Shown: one piece after another, positions 1 through 5,238 of the stretch
Layout of the letters: each line of letters opens with the position of its first letter
How positions within the stretch are numbered: position 1 is the first letter of the stretch
Source: Actinomycetes bacterium
GTDB taxonomy: Bacteria; Actinomycetota; Actinomycetes; Prado026
Direction: 5' to 3'
Length of the DNA stretch: 5,238 bases
Assembly (NCBI GenBank): GCA_025455945.1
Contig: JALOLN010000165.1
Location: 1-5,238 of the forward strand
The notes under the pieces: model-generated
Database searches by the model: none
Told to the model about the DNA's origin: nothing
What the model saw: only the letters and a program-made list of their open reading frames with translations
Made by a program: the position numbers and the translations under genes

Positions 1-373
1 CGACCGCGAAGCCGGCCCGGCGGTAGAAGCCGATCGCGCTCGTACGGGCGTTGCACCACACCAGCGGCACCCCCGCCGCGACCGCCGCCGTGAGCCCGGC
101 GTCCAGCAGCCGGACGCCGACCCCGGTGCCCCGGACCCCCGGGTCGGTGGCCATGCCGCGCAGCCGCCAGGCCAGGACGCCGTCCAGCGGCTCGGGGAAG
201 AACGTCGCGCACCCGACGACGCGCCCCTCGGGGTCGAGCGCGGCCAGGTGCAGCGTCGACGGCAGGTCGTCCTGCGGGTACACCGACTGCTCCAGCGGCA
301 GCCCGGGGCGCAGCACCGCGGCCCGCAGCGGCCGGACCACCTCGGCGCGGACCGACTGGACCCGGACGGTCAC
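1..373 (-). CDS. GNAT family N-acetyltransferase, 3' end missing (runs off window)
   Basis: The visible 124 residues form most of a GNAT-fold acetyltransferase, which transfers the acetyl group of acetyl-CoA to an amine; the substrate cannot be told. Motif A, the pyrophosphate-binding loop of acetyl-CoA, is seen as MATDPGVRGTGVG at residues 74-86 (R81-G-T-G84-V-G86, matching R/Q-x-x-G-x-G/A). The typical late segment WCNARTSAIGFYRRAGF follows at about 106-122, where the N..A..FY..GF pattern marks motif B. Only the last strand and C-terminus should be missing beyond the left edge. The start is a GTG at 371-373 whose bases overlap the TGA of the upstream oxidoreductase (GTGA), so translation is probably coupled; no strong Shine-Dalgarno is visible. 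It is the last visible gene of the minus-strand cluster. The family assignment is firm and the specific function unknown. Confidence 0.85.
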   Translation of the reverse strand, partial: MTVRVQSVRAEVVRPLRAAVLRPGLPLEQSVYPQDDLPSTLHLAALDPEGRVVGCATFFPEPLDGVLAWRLRGMATDPGVRGTGVGVRLLDAGLTAAVAAGVPLVWCNARTSAIGFYRRAGFAV

Positions 374-1602
374 GCCAGGGTCTCGGGCAGCGGCACCGCC
401 GCGTCCCGCAGCCGTGCCACGTCCACCGGGCGACGTGCTCGGACGAGGGCCTGCACGTCGCTGACGACGTCCCAGACGTTGACGTTCATCCCGGCACGGA
501 CGACGCCGTCCCGCAGCCAGAAGGCCATGAACTCCAGCGCCGCCGGGTCGCCGCGGTAGACGACTTGGTCATAGCCGGCCCGGCCGACGTACCCCGAGTA
601 CTCCATGCCGAGCTCGAACTGGTCGGTGTAGAAGTACGGCACCCGGTCGAACACCACGTCCTGGCCGAGCATGGAGCGGGCCGCGGCCGGGCCGCCGTTG
701 AGCGCGTTCGCCCAGTGCTCGACGCGCAGACGCTCGCCGAACAGCGGGTGGTCGATGCTCGCGACGTCACCGGCGGCGAACACGTCGGGGTGCGAGCTGC
801 GCAGGGCGGCGTCCACGCAGACGCCGTTGTCGACGGCCAGGCCGGCCTGCTCGGCCAGCGTCGTCTCGGGCCTGGCCCCCACGCCGACGACGACGACGTC
901 GGCCTCGTGCTCTGCCCCGGTCGTGTCGACCACCGTCGTCCGACCGGCGGCACCCGGCCGGACTGCCGCCACCCCGGCCGAGGTGCGCACGTCGACACCA
1001 TGCCGACGGTGCAGGTCGGCGAACAGGCCGCCGAGCTCGGCTCCCAGCGGTCCCAGCAGCGGCGTCGTCTGCGGCTCGAGGACCACGACGTCGAGGCCGG
1101 CGGCCCGAGCTGCCGCCGCGGTCTCCAGGCCGATCCATCCGCCGCCGACGACGACCACCCGCCCGCCGCTGACGGCCAGCGCGGCCCGCAGCCGGTCGGC
1201 GTCCTCCCGCGTGCGCAGGTAGTGCAGCGGCGCCTCCGCCGCGCCGGGCACGTCGAGCCGGCGCGGCGACGACCCGGTCGCCAGCAGCAGCCGGTCGTAG
1301 GCCAGGCGGCGGCCGTCGCCGAGGGTCAGGGTGTGCGCGTCGACGTCGAGGGCCTCGGCCGGGACGCCGAGCAGCAGCTCGATACCCTGGTCGGCGTACC
1401 ACTGCTCGGGGTGCACCCGGACCTGCTCGAGCGACTTCGTCCCGCGCAGGTACTCCTTCGACAGCGGGGGGCGATCGTAGGGCACCTCGGGCTCGGCGCC
1501 GACGAGCACGAGGCGGCCGTCGAAGCCCTCCGCACGCAGCGTCTCCGCTGCCTTCGCGGCGGCCAGGCCGCCTCCGACGAGGACGAAGCTCCACTGGGTC
1601 AT
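370..1602 (-). CDS. FAD-dependent ferredoxin-reductase-type oxidoreductase
   Basis: This 410-residue flavoprotein resembles the putidaredoxin/rhodocoxin reductase group, which moves electrons from NAD(P)H through FAD to a small iron-sulfur ferredoxin, often for a cytochrome P450 or dioxygenase. The FAD-binding Rossmann motif is VLVGGGLAAAKAAETLR (7-23), followed by VPYDRPPLSKEYL (40-52) and LLLATGSSPRRL (105-116). The NAD(P) motif VVVVGGGWIGLETAAAA lies at 149-165, and the second FAD motif VFAAGDVAS at 274-282. The C-terminal part (EHWANALNGGPAAA, then FMAFWLRDG at 358-366) fits the Reductase_C domain. The frame stays open further upstream, but the ATG at 1600-1602 is the sensible start: it opens directly on the FAD motif, sits 4 bases after the dgt stop, and has AGGA 7 bases ahead. 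No ferredoxin or P450 gene is in the window, so its electron acceptor is unknown. It could also act as an NADH:rubredoxin-type or general disulfide-independent reductase. Confidence 0.9.
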   Translation of the reverse strand: MTQWSFVLVGGGLAAAKAAETLRAEGFDGRLVLVGAEPEVPYDRPPLSKEYLRGTKSLEQVRVHPEQWYADQGIELLLGVPAEALDVDAHTLTLGDGRRLAYDRLLLATGSSPRRLDVPGAAEAPLHYLRTREDADRLRAALAVSGGRVVVVGGGWIGLETAAAARAAGLDVVVLEPQTTPLLGPLGAELGGLFADLHRRHGVDVRTSAGVAAVRPGAAGRTTVVDTTGAEHEADVVVVGVGARPETTLAEQAGLAVDNGVCVDAALRSSHPDVFAAGDVASIDHPLFGERLRVEHWANALNGGPAAARSMLGQDVVFDRVPYFYTDQFELGMEYSGYVGRAGYDQVVYRGDPAALEFMAFWLRDGVVRAGMNVNVWDVVSDVQALVRARRPVDVARLRDAAVPLPETLA

Positions 1603-1606
1603 GGGG

Positions 1607-2875
1607 TCATCCTGCGCCCAGCCGCCGGTGCAACGCGACCGCGGAGGCGTCGGTGAGGGAGGCCACCTGGTCGACGACGACCCGCAGCCGGCCGGCGTCG
1701 TCGGTGGCGGCGTGGAAGTCGCCGCGCAGCTCGGGCGAGAGCACACCGGGGCCGCCCAGCAGCAGCGCGTGCACGAGCTCCTGCAGCAGCTGCTGCTGCC
1801 GCTCGTAGAGATCGCTCGCGCCCTCGCGCTCCATGACGTAGACGGCGGCCACCGCCTTGAGCGCGGCGCACTCCAGCCGGGTCCGCTCGGGCACCACGAG
1901 GTCGGCGTCGTAGCGGGCGAGGCGGCGCTCGCCGTACCGGTCCCGGGTGGCGTCCTGAGCGGCAGCGCAGAAGCGGCCGATGAGCTGGCTGGTGAGGTTC
2001 TTCAGCCCGGCTAGGGCGGACCGGGTGCCGTCGTAGCCGCGGGGCCACCAGGGCTGGGTCTGCAGGTCGGTCAGCGCCATCTCGATCGCCGCGGGGTCGG
2101 CGTCGGGCAGGTACCAGCGGACGGCGAGCTCGGCCACGTCGGCCCGCTCCTGGCGCGAGCGCAGGGTCTCGAGCGTGACGTGGCCGGCGTGCAGGGCGTC
2201 CTCGACGTCGTGGACCGAGTAGGCGATGTCGTCGGCCCAGTCCATGACCTGGGCCTCTAGGCAGGGCCGATCGGCGGGTGCGTCCGCGCGGACCCAGGCC
2301 AGGACCGGCTCGTCCTCGGCGTAGGCCCCGTACTTGCGCCGGTCCGGCCGGCGCGGCCAGGGGTACTTCGCCACGGCGTCCAGGCTGGCCCGGGTGAGGT
2401 TCAGCCCGGCGCTGCGGCCGTGCAGCGGGCCGTCGACGGGGGCGAACGTCTTGGCCTCCAGGCGGGACACCACCCGCAGCGTCTGCGCGTTGCCCTCGAA
2501 GCCACCGCACGGCTGGGCCACCTCGTCGAGCGCGTCCTCGCCGTTGTGCCCGAACGGGGGGTGGCCGAGGTCGTGCGCCAGGCAGGCCACCTCGACGACG
2601 TCAGGGTCGCAGCCGACGGCTTGGCCGAGCTCTCGGCCGATCTGGGCGACCTCGAGGGAGTGGGTGAGCCGGGTCCGCGGGAAGTCGGACTCCCCGGCGA
2701 CGACGACCTGGGTCTTGCCGGCCAGTCGGCGCAGCGCCGCGCTGTGCAGGACCCTGGCCCGGTCGCGTTCGAACGCCGTCCGGCCGGACCGCTTCGGCGG
2801 CTCCTCGACGAGCCGGGCGCGCGCGGCGGCGCCATAGGGGCCGGCGGGGTCCGGGTCGCTCTCCGGGTCGATCAC
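1607..2875 (-). CDS. dgt: dGTPase-like HD-domain triphosphohydrolase
   Basis: This 422-residue cytosolic protein belongs to the deoxyguanosinetriphosphate triphosphohydrolase-like family, which cleaves dNTPs to a deoxynucleoside plus tripolyphosphate and so trims dNTP pools. The HD metal-binding residues are visible: H72 in RTRLTHSLEVAQIGRELG, H101-D102 in CLAHDLGHPPFGHNGED, and D216 in MDWADDIAYSVHDVEDA. FEGNAQTLRV (126-135) is also typical of the family, as is the early segment RDRARVLHSAALRRLAGKTQV (38-57). The start is a GTG (2873-2875) with only a weak AGGT about 8 bases upstream. No better in-frame start precedes the conserved region. The length is normal for the actinobacterial form. 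It lies 34 bases after dusB and 4 bases before the oxidoreductase, so co-transcription is likely. In many actinobacteria dgt is found near dnaG, which could lie beyond the left edge; that is general knowledge, not seen here. Confidence 0.93.
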   Translation of the reverse strand: MIDPESDPDPAGPYGAAARARLVEEPPKRSGRTAFERDRARVLHSAALRRLAGKTQVVVAGESDFPRTRLTHSLEVAQIGRELGQAVGCDPDVVEVACLAHDLGHPPFGHNGEDALDEVAQPCGGFEGNAQTLRVVSRLEAKTFAPVDGPLHGRSAGLNLTRASLDAVAKYPWPRRPDRRKYGAYAEDEPVLAWVRADAPADRPCLEAQVMDWADDIAYSVHDVEDALHAGHVTLETLRSRQERADVAELAVRWYLPDADPAAIEMALTDLQTQPWWPRGYDGTRSALAGLKNLTSQLIGRFCAAAQDATRDRYGERRLARYDADLVVPERTRLECAALKAVAAVYVMEREGASDLYERQQQLLQELVHALLLGGPGVLSPELRGDFHAATDDAGRLRVVVDQVASLTDASAVALHRRLGAG

Positions 2876-2909
2876 GCGGGCAACCTACCGCCGCCGCTGT
2901 GGGGCCGTC

Positions 2910-4010
2910 TCAGCCGCCGGACACGCCGAGCTCGGCACCGGGCGGCACCGCCTCGTCGTCCACGTCGTCCAGCCAGCCGTCGGGCAGGGCGACCGGCCGC
3001 TCACCGGTCGTCGTCCGGCCGCGGGGCGCGCCGATTGCCTCCACCGGGTAGGGCTGGTCGAGGTCGAGCCCCCCGAGCAGGTCGTCGAGCTCCGTCAGCG
3101 ACGACAGCATGCCGAGGGCCGCCCTGGTCGACGACCCGACCCGGAACCCCTTGAGGTACCAGGCCACGTGCTTGCGGAAGTCGCGGCAGCCGTGCCCCTC
3201 GTCGCCCAGGGCCTCGCCGAGCAGCTCGGCGTGCCGGCGCATCACGCGGGCGACCTCGGCCAGGGTGGGCCGGGCGACGTCGTCCGGGCGGCCGGCGAAA
3301 GCCGCGGCCAGGTCGCCGAACAGCCAGGGGCGGCCGAGGCAGCCGCGGCCGACGACGACGCCCGCGCAGCCGGTCTGCTCGACCATGCGCAGCGCGTCGG
3401 CGGCCTCCCAGATGTCGCCGTTGCCGAGGACGGGGATGTCGAGCGCCGCCGTCAGCGTGGCGATGGCGTCCCAGTCGGCGCGGCCGGAGTACTGCTGGGC
3501 GGCGGTACGGCCGTGCAGGGCCACCCAGGCGACGCCGGCGTCCTCGGCGATCCGCCCGGCGTCCAGGTAGGTGTGGTGCTCGGCGTCCACGCCGGTGCGC
3601 ATCTTCACGGTGACGGGGACGGCGCCGTCGGCGGCCGCCACCGCAGCCCGGACGATCGCCGCGAAGAGCCGCCGCTTGACCGGCAGCGCACTTCCGCCGC
3701 CCTTGCGCGTCACCTTGGGGACCGGGCAGCCGAAGTTGAGGTCGACGTGGTCGGCGAGGTCCTCAGCCACGACCATGCGGACGGCGGCGCCGACGACGGC
3801 CGGGTCCACGCCGTACAGCTGGAGGGAGCGCGGCGACTCGTCGGCGTCGAACGCGACCAGGCGCAGGGTCTTGGGGTGCCGCTCGACCAGGGCGCGACTG
3901 GTGACCATCTCGCTGACGTACAGCCCGGCGCCGTACTCGCGGCAAAGCCGACGAAACGCGACGTTGGTGATCCCGGCCATCGGCGCCAAGACGACGGGTG
4001 GCTCGACCAC
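2910..4010 (-). CDS. dusB: tRNA-dihydrouridine synthase, DusB type
   Basis: This FMN- and NADPH-dependent enzyme reduces specific uridines in tRNA to dihydrouridine. With the GTG at 4008-4010 as start it has 366 residues. It opens on the TIM-barrel motif PPVVLAPMAGITNVAFRRL (4-22). The signature around the catalytic cysteine is DLNFGCPVPKVTRKGGGSAL (90-109, Cys95). FMN/RNA-site motifs follow: VKMRTG (Lys136), ALHGRTAAQQYSG (His166), LGNGDI (195-200) and GVVVGRGCLGRPWLF (217-231). The C-terminal helical RNA-binding domain includes DFRKHVAWYLKGF (277-289). The GTG start is preferred because GGAGG lies about 7 bases upstream and because the next upstream residues are an improbable Gly/Arg/Glu run. 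Relatives usually carry around ten more residues before PVVLAPMAG, so the N-terminus looks short. In-frame ATGs at 4056-4058 and 4101-4103 fall inside the left inverted repeat and are less likely alternatives. It is the first gene of the minus-strand cluster. Confidence 0.92.
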   Translation of the reverse strand: MVEPPVVLAPMAGITNVAFRRLCREYGAGLYVSEMVTSRALVERHPKTLRLVAFDADESPRSLQLYGVDPAVVGAAVRMVVAEDLADHVDLNFGCPVPKVTRKGGGSALPVKRRLFAAIVRAAVAAADGAVPVTVKMRTGVDAEHHTYLDAGRIAEDAGVAWVALHGRTAAQQYSGRADWDAIATLTAALDIPVLGNGDIWEAADALRMVEQTGCAGVVVGRGCLGRPWLFGDLAAAFAGRPDDVARPTLAEVARVMRRHAELLGEALGDEGHGCRDFRKHVAWYLKGFRVGSSTRAALGMLSSLTELDDLLGGLDLDQPYPVEAIGAPRGRTTTGERPVALPDGWLDDVDDEAVPPGAELGVSGG

Positions 4011-4022
4011 CCACCCCCCTCC
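4011..4022 (-). promoter_or_regulatory. Ribosome binding site of dusB
   Basis: On the minus strand, GGAGGGGGG is followed by TGG and then the GTG start codon at 4010. This gives a strong Shine-Dalgarno match (GGAGG) at a normal distance, and it decides the start chosen for dusB. It forms the 3' end of a long purine tract, so any G-quadruplex formed in the leader would compete with ribosome binding. Confidence 0.6.
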
Positions 4023-4053
4023 GCCTTCCCCTCCCCCTCTCCCTCTCCCCTCC
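4014..4053 (-). other. Polypurine tract with G-quadruplex motif and mirror repeat (dusB leader)
   Basis: Forty bases are pyrimidine on the plus strand except one G at 4023, hence purine on the minus strand, which is the RNA-like strand of the dusB leader. Positions 4028-4050 read on the minus strand as G4-AGA-G3-AGA-G5-A-G4, which satisfies the standard four-run G-quadruplex rule with loops of 3, 3 and 1. A further run of six Gs lies at 4014-4019, next to the start codon. Positions 4034-4050 form a perfect 17-base mirror repeat centred on 4042, a sequence class able to form triplex H-DNA. Folding in the cell is inferred, not shown. Confidence 0.7.
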
Positions 4054-4103
4054 AGCATCAAGGGGCCCTTGTGGCCACTAGATCGAGGTGACGTCCCCTT
4101 CAT
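4053..4103 (+). repeat. Left copy of 51-bp inverted repeat, internally palindromic
   Basis: This copy matches the reverse complement of 5136-5186 at 46 of 51 positions, with 24 consecutive identical bases (4066-4089). Inside it, the ends 4057-4065 and 4095-4103 can pair over 9 positions with one mismatch, giving a hairpin with a 29-base loop. A tighter alternative is CAAGGG-G-CCCTTG at 4059-4071. The loop region packs several small palindromes: TGGCCA, CTAG and GATC. It sits between the divergent genes dusB and the 4165 gene, so it cannot simply be a transcription terminator. It remains open in the dusB reading frame. Confidence 0.93.
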
Positions 4104-4144
4104 TCGTCCACAGACTCCTTCGTGGGGCTGGGCGCGCTCCTGGC

Positions 4145-4159
4145 CGAGGGCCACCCTCG
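4145..4159 (+). promoter_or_regulatory. Small hairpin just upstream of the 4165 start codon
   Basis: CGAGGG and CCCTCG form a perfect 6-bp stem around the loop CCA, ending 5 bases before the ATG at 4165. The only purine-rich candidate for ribosome binding, GAGGG, lies within the stem's 5' arm and is rather far from the start (14 bases). If this short stem forms, translation initiation would be weak or regulated. A 6-bp GC stem can arise by chance in such GC-rich DNA. Confidence 0.35.
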
Positions 4160-4164
4160 ATCCC

Positions 4165-5139
4165 ATGCCTCGCCGTGCTGGCACCCGCCTCGACGCTCTC
4201 GAAGCCGTCGCCCGGGCCCAGCTGGGCCTGGTCACGTTCGACCAGCTGCTCGCCTGTGACCTGCCATCATCCACGCTCCGGCACCGCATCCGCAGCGGCG
4301 GGCCGTGGCGTCGGGTGCTGCCGACCGTCTACTACGTCGCCTCCGGGCCGTTGGACGTCGTCCAGCGAGAGCAGGCCGCCCTGCTCTACGCCGGTGACGA
4401 GGCGCTGATCACCGGCGTGGCGGCGTTGCGTCGGCACGGGGTCGAGTACCTGCCGGCCGACCCCCTGGTCGAGCCGGTCCACCTGCTGGTGCCTCACGAC
4501 CGGCGGCCGCGCAGCGTGGGCTTCGCCCTCGTCGAGCGCACGCTGCGCCTCCCCAGGCCGGTGGCCTCTCATGCCCTGCCCACCGCACCGCTGGCCCGCG
4601 CGGTGGTCGACGCCGCACGCCGCACCCTCGATCGGCGCGCCGTCCGGGCACTGGCGGCCGAGGTCGTGCAGCGGCGCCGGGTGAGCCTGGCCGGGCTCGG
4701 TGCCGAGGTGGACGCCGCGCAGATCCGAGGGACGGCGCTGATCCGCGCTGCGGTGGGCGACCTGCGCCAGGGGGTGCAGTCGGCTCCCGAGGCCGAGTTC
4801 CGGGACCTGATTCTCGGCAGCGGCCTGCCCGAGCCGCTGTGGAACCCGACGCTGCTCACCCCCGACGGACAGTTCCTCTGCCGTCCGGACGCCTACTACG
4901 AGGACGTCGGAGTGGCCATGGAGATCAACTCGCTCCGGCACCACTTGTCGCCGGCGGACTTCGAGACGACTCAGACCCGGCACGCGCAGATGGCAGCGTG
5001 GGGCATCATCGTCCTCCCGATCACGCCGGGCCGTGCCCGGTGGCAGGGCGACCGGGTGCTCAACGATGTCAGCGCGGCGCGCCGGGCTGCGGCGGGGCGC
5101 CCGCGTCCCCTCGTGATCGTCGTGCCGTTCTCCCTATGA
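4165..5139 (+). CDS. Solo AbiEi-like winged-helix protein with Vsr/DUF559-like nuclease-fold C-terminus
   Basis: The product has 324 residues. The N-terminal part (about 8-60: ALEAVARAQLGLVTFDQLL, then STLRHRIRSGGPWRRVLPTVYYVAS) matches the AbiEi-type antitoxin winged-helix pattern, which binds DNA in type IV toxin-antitoxin systems. The middle (about 75-200) is a helical linker typical of actinobacterial relatives. The C-terminal part (about 205-300) has the layout of a PD-(D/E)xK/Vsr-like fold: E211 in PEAEFRDL, D242 in CRPDAYY, E253 in VAMEINS, H259-H260, then a helix and WGIIVLPITPGR (279-290). Many relatives, from memory, read E-V-D-S where this protein has E253-I-N255-S, so activity is uncertain. 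No AbiEii nucleotidyltransferase toxin is adjacent. The ATG at 4165 is chosen because the family motif begins right after it and no in-frame start is close upstream. The TGA stop lies inside the right repeat. The role is unknown; solo defence factor, nuclease or repeat-acting protein are all possible. Confidence 0.85.
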   Translation: MPRRAGTRLDALEAVARAQLGLVTFDQLLACDLPSSTLRHRIRSGGPWRRVLPTVYYVASGPLDVVQREQAALLYAGDEALITGVAALRRHGVEYLPADPLVEPVHLLVPHDRRPRSVGFALVERTLRLPRPVASHALPTAPLARAVVDAARRTLDRRAVRALAAEVVQRRRVSLAGLGAEVDAAQIRGTALIRAAVGDLRQGVQSAPEAEFRDLILGSGLPEPLWNPTLLTPDGQFLCRPDAYYEDVGVAMEINSLRHHLSPADFETTQTRHAQMAAWGIIVLPITPGRARWQGDRVLNDVSAARRAAAGRPRPLVIVVPFSL

Positions 5140-5186
5140 AGGGCACGCAACCTCGATCTAGTGGCCACAAGGGGCCCTTCATGCTG
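5136..5186 (-). repeat. Right copy of 51-bp inverted repeat, internally palindromic
   Basis: This copy is in inverted orientation relative to 4053-4103, with five differences in 51 positions. The ends 5136-5144 and 5174-5182 pair perfectly over 9 bp (ATGAAGGGC with its complement). One stem pair is swapped relative to the left copy: the left repeat has G4065-C4095, while this copy, read in the same sense, has C-G. The stem is therefore kept while the sequence changed. The copy contains the TGA of the 4165 gene (5137-5139) and, on the other strand, a TGA at 5179-5181. Lying after the gene, it could act as a hairpin terminator, but no U-tract follows. Confidence 0.93.
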
Positions 5187-5238
5187 AGAGGAGGCGGGCT
5201 GCCCCCACCAGATGCGGCGCGACGACGGGGATGCCCGG
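5179..5238 (-). CDS. Possible C-terminal fragment of an unknown minus-strand gene
   Basis: Read on the minus strand from the right edge, one frame gives the 19 residues PGIPVVAPHLVGAARLLSA followed by TGA at 5179-5181. The hydrophobic and Ala/Gly-rich ending looks like a normal protein C-terminus, but the stretch is far too short to assign a family, and the other minus-strand frames are also open. If real, the gene converges with the 4165 gene 39 bases away, points toward dusB, and takes its stop codon from the right repeat. A plus-strand ATG at 5212 offers a competing but weaker reading of the same DNA. Confidence 0.3.
   Translation of the reverse strand, partial: PGIPVVAPHLVGAARLLSA

Noticed and set aside
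565..1656. Long plus-strand open frame opposite the oxidoreductase gene
   Set aside because: It is antisense to a gene with clear FAD and NAD(P) motifs and has the low-complexity composition expected from GC-rich codon shadowing; no recognisable domain.
1599..2510. Minus-strand open frame overlapping dgt in another frame
   Set aside because: Very Arg/Ala/Pro-rich, shifted copy of the dgt coding region; dgt has all the HD-domain residues in its own frame.
2876..2909. Possible terminator or promoter between dusB and dgt
   Set aside because: The 34 bases show no convincing stem-loop or promoter elements; treated as a simple intra-operon spacer.
3168..4091. Long plus-strand open frame opposite dusB
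   Set aside because: It overlaps the well-supported dusB on the other strand, has Gly/Ala/Val/Asp-biased shadow composition and no family motif.
3571..4164. Upstream extension of the AbiEi-like gene in the same frame
   Set aside because: The open frame continues through dusB antisense DNA and the left repeat, but the family similarity begins only after the ATG at 4165.
4267..4983. Minus-strand open frame inside the AbiEi-like gene
   Set aside because: Shadow of the plus-strand gene; no start signals or motif, and too biased in composition. It was considered as a possible toxin partner and dismissed.
4053..5186. Classical IS element or complete type IV toxin-antitoxin pair
   Set aside because: No transposase motifs, no AbiEii nucleotidyltransferase, and no clear direct target duplication outside the repeats.
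5212..5238. Plus-strand gene start with an upstream GAGGAGG at about 5189-5195
   Set aside because: The ribosome-binding-like sequence is about 16 bases from the ATG, too far, and only nine codons are visible; the minus-strand C-terminus reading is somewhat more natural.

Overview
This is a very GC-rich window with compact, overlapping genes and frequent GTG starts. It looks like chromosomal DNA from a high-GC actinobacterium. Gene content and protein style recall Geodermatophilaceae-type genomes, but that placement is an inference from impression and no search was run.

Positions 1-4010 hold a tight minus-strand gene cluster, read right to left. First is a tRNA-dihydrouridine synthase (dusB-type). 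After 34 bases comes a dGTPase-like HD-domain triphosphohydrolase (dgt). After 4 bases comes an FAD/NAD(P)-dependent ferredoxin-reductase-type oxidoreductase. Overlapping it by 4 bases is a GNAT acetyltransferase that runs off the left edge. The spacing suggests one transcript. The first two genes are housekeeping functions (tRNA modification, dNTP pool control); the last two have no obvious functional tie to them.

Positions 4011-5186 are the unusual part. A plus-strand gene (4165-5139) encodes a 324-residue protein with an AbiEi-type winged-helix N-terminus and a Vsr/DUF559-like nuclease-fold C-terminus. No toxin partner is visible. The gene is enclosed by two copies of a 51-bp sequence in inverted orientation (4053-4103 and 5136-5186, 46 of 51 positions identical). 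Each copy can fold on its own into a hairpin with matching ends, and the two copies show one compensatory base-pair swap in that stem. The gene's stop codon lies inside the right repeat. The left repeat abuts a 40-base, almost pure purine tract that forms the leader and ribosome binding site of dusB and has strong G-quadruplex/H-DNA character. The arrangement looks like a repeat-bounded single-gene cassette placed next to the 5' end of the dusB cluster.

Positions 5179-5238 may hold the last 19 codons of another minus-strand gene whose stop codon also lies inside the right repeat. If so, the cassette sits between that gene and dusB. No RNA gene, CRISPR array, recognisable transposase or integrase is visible.
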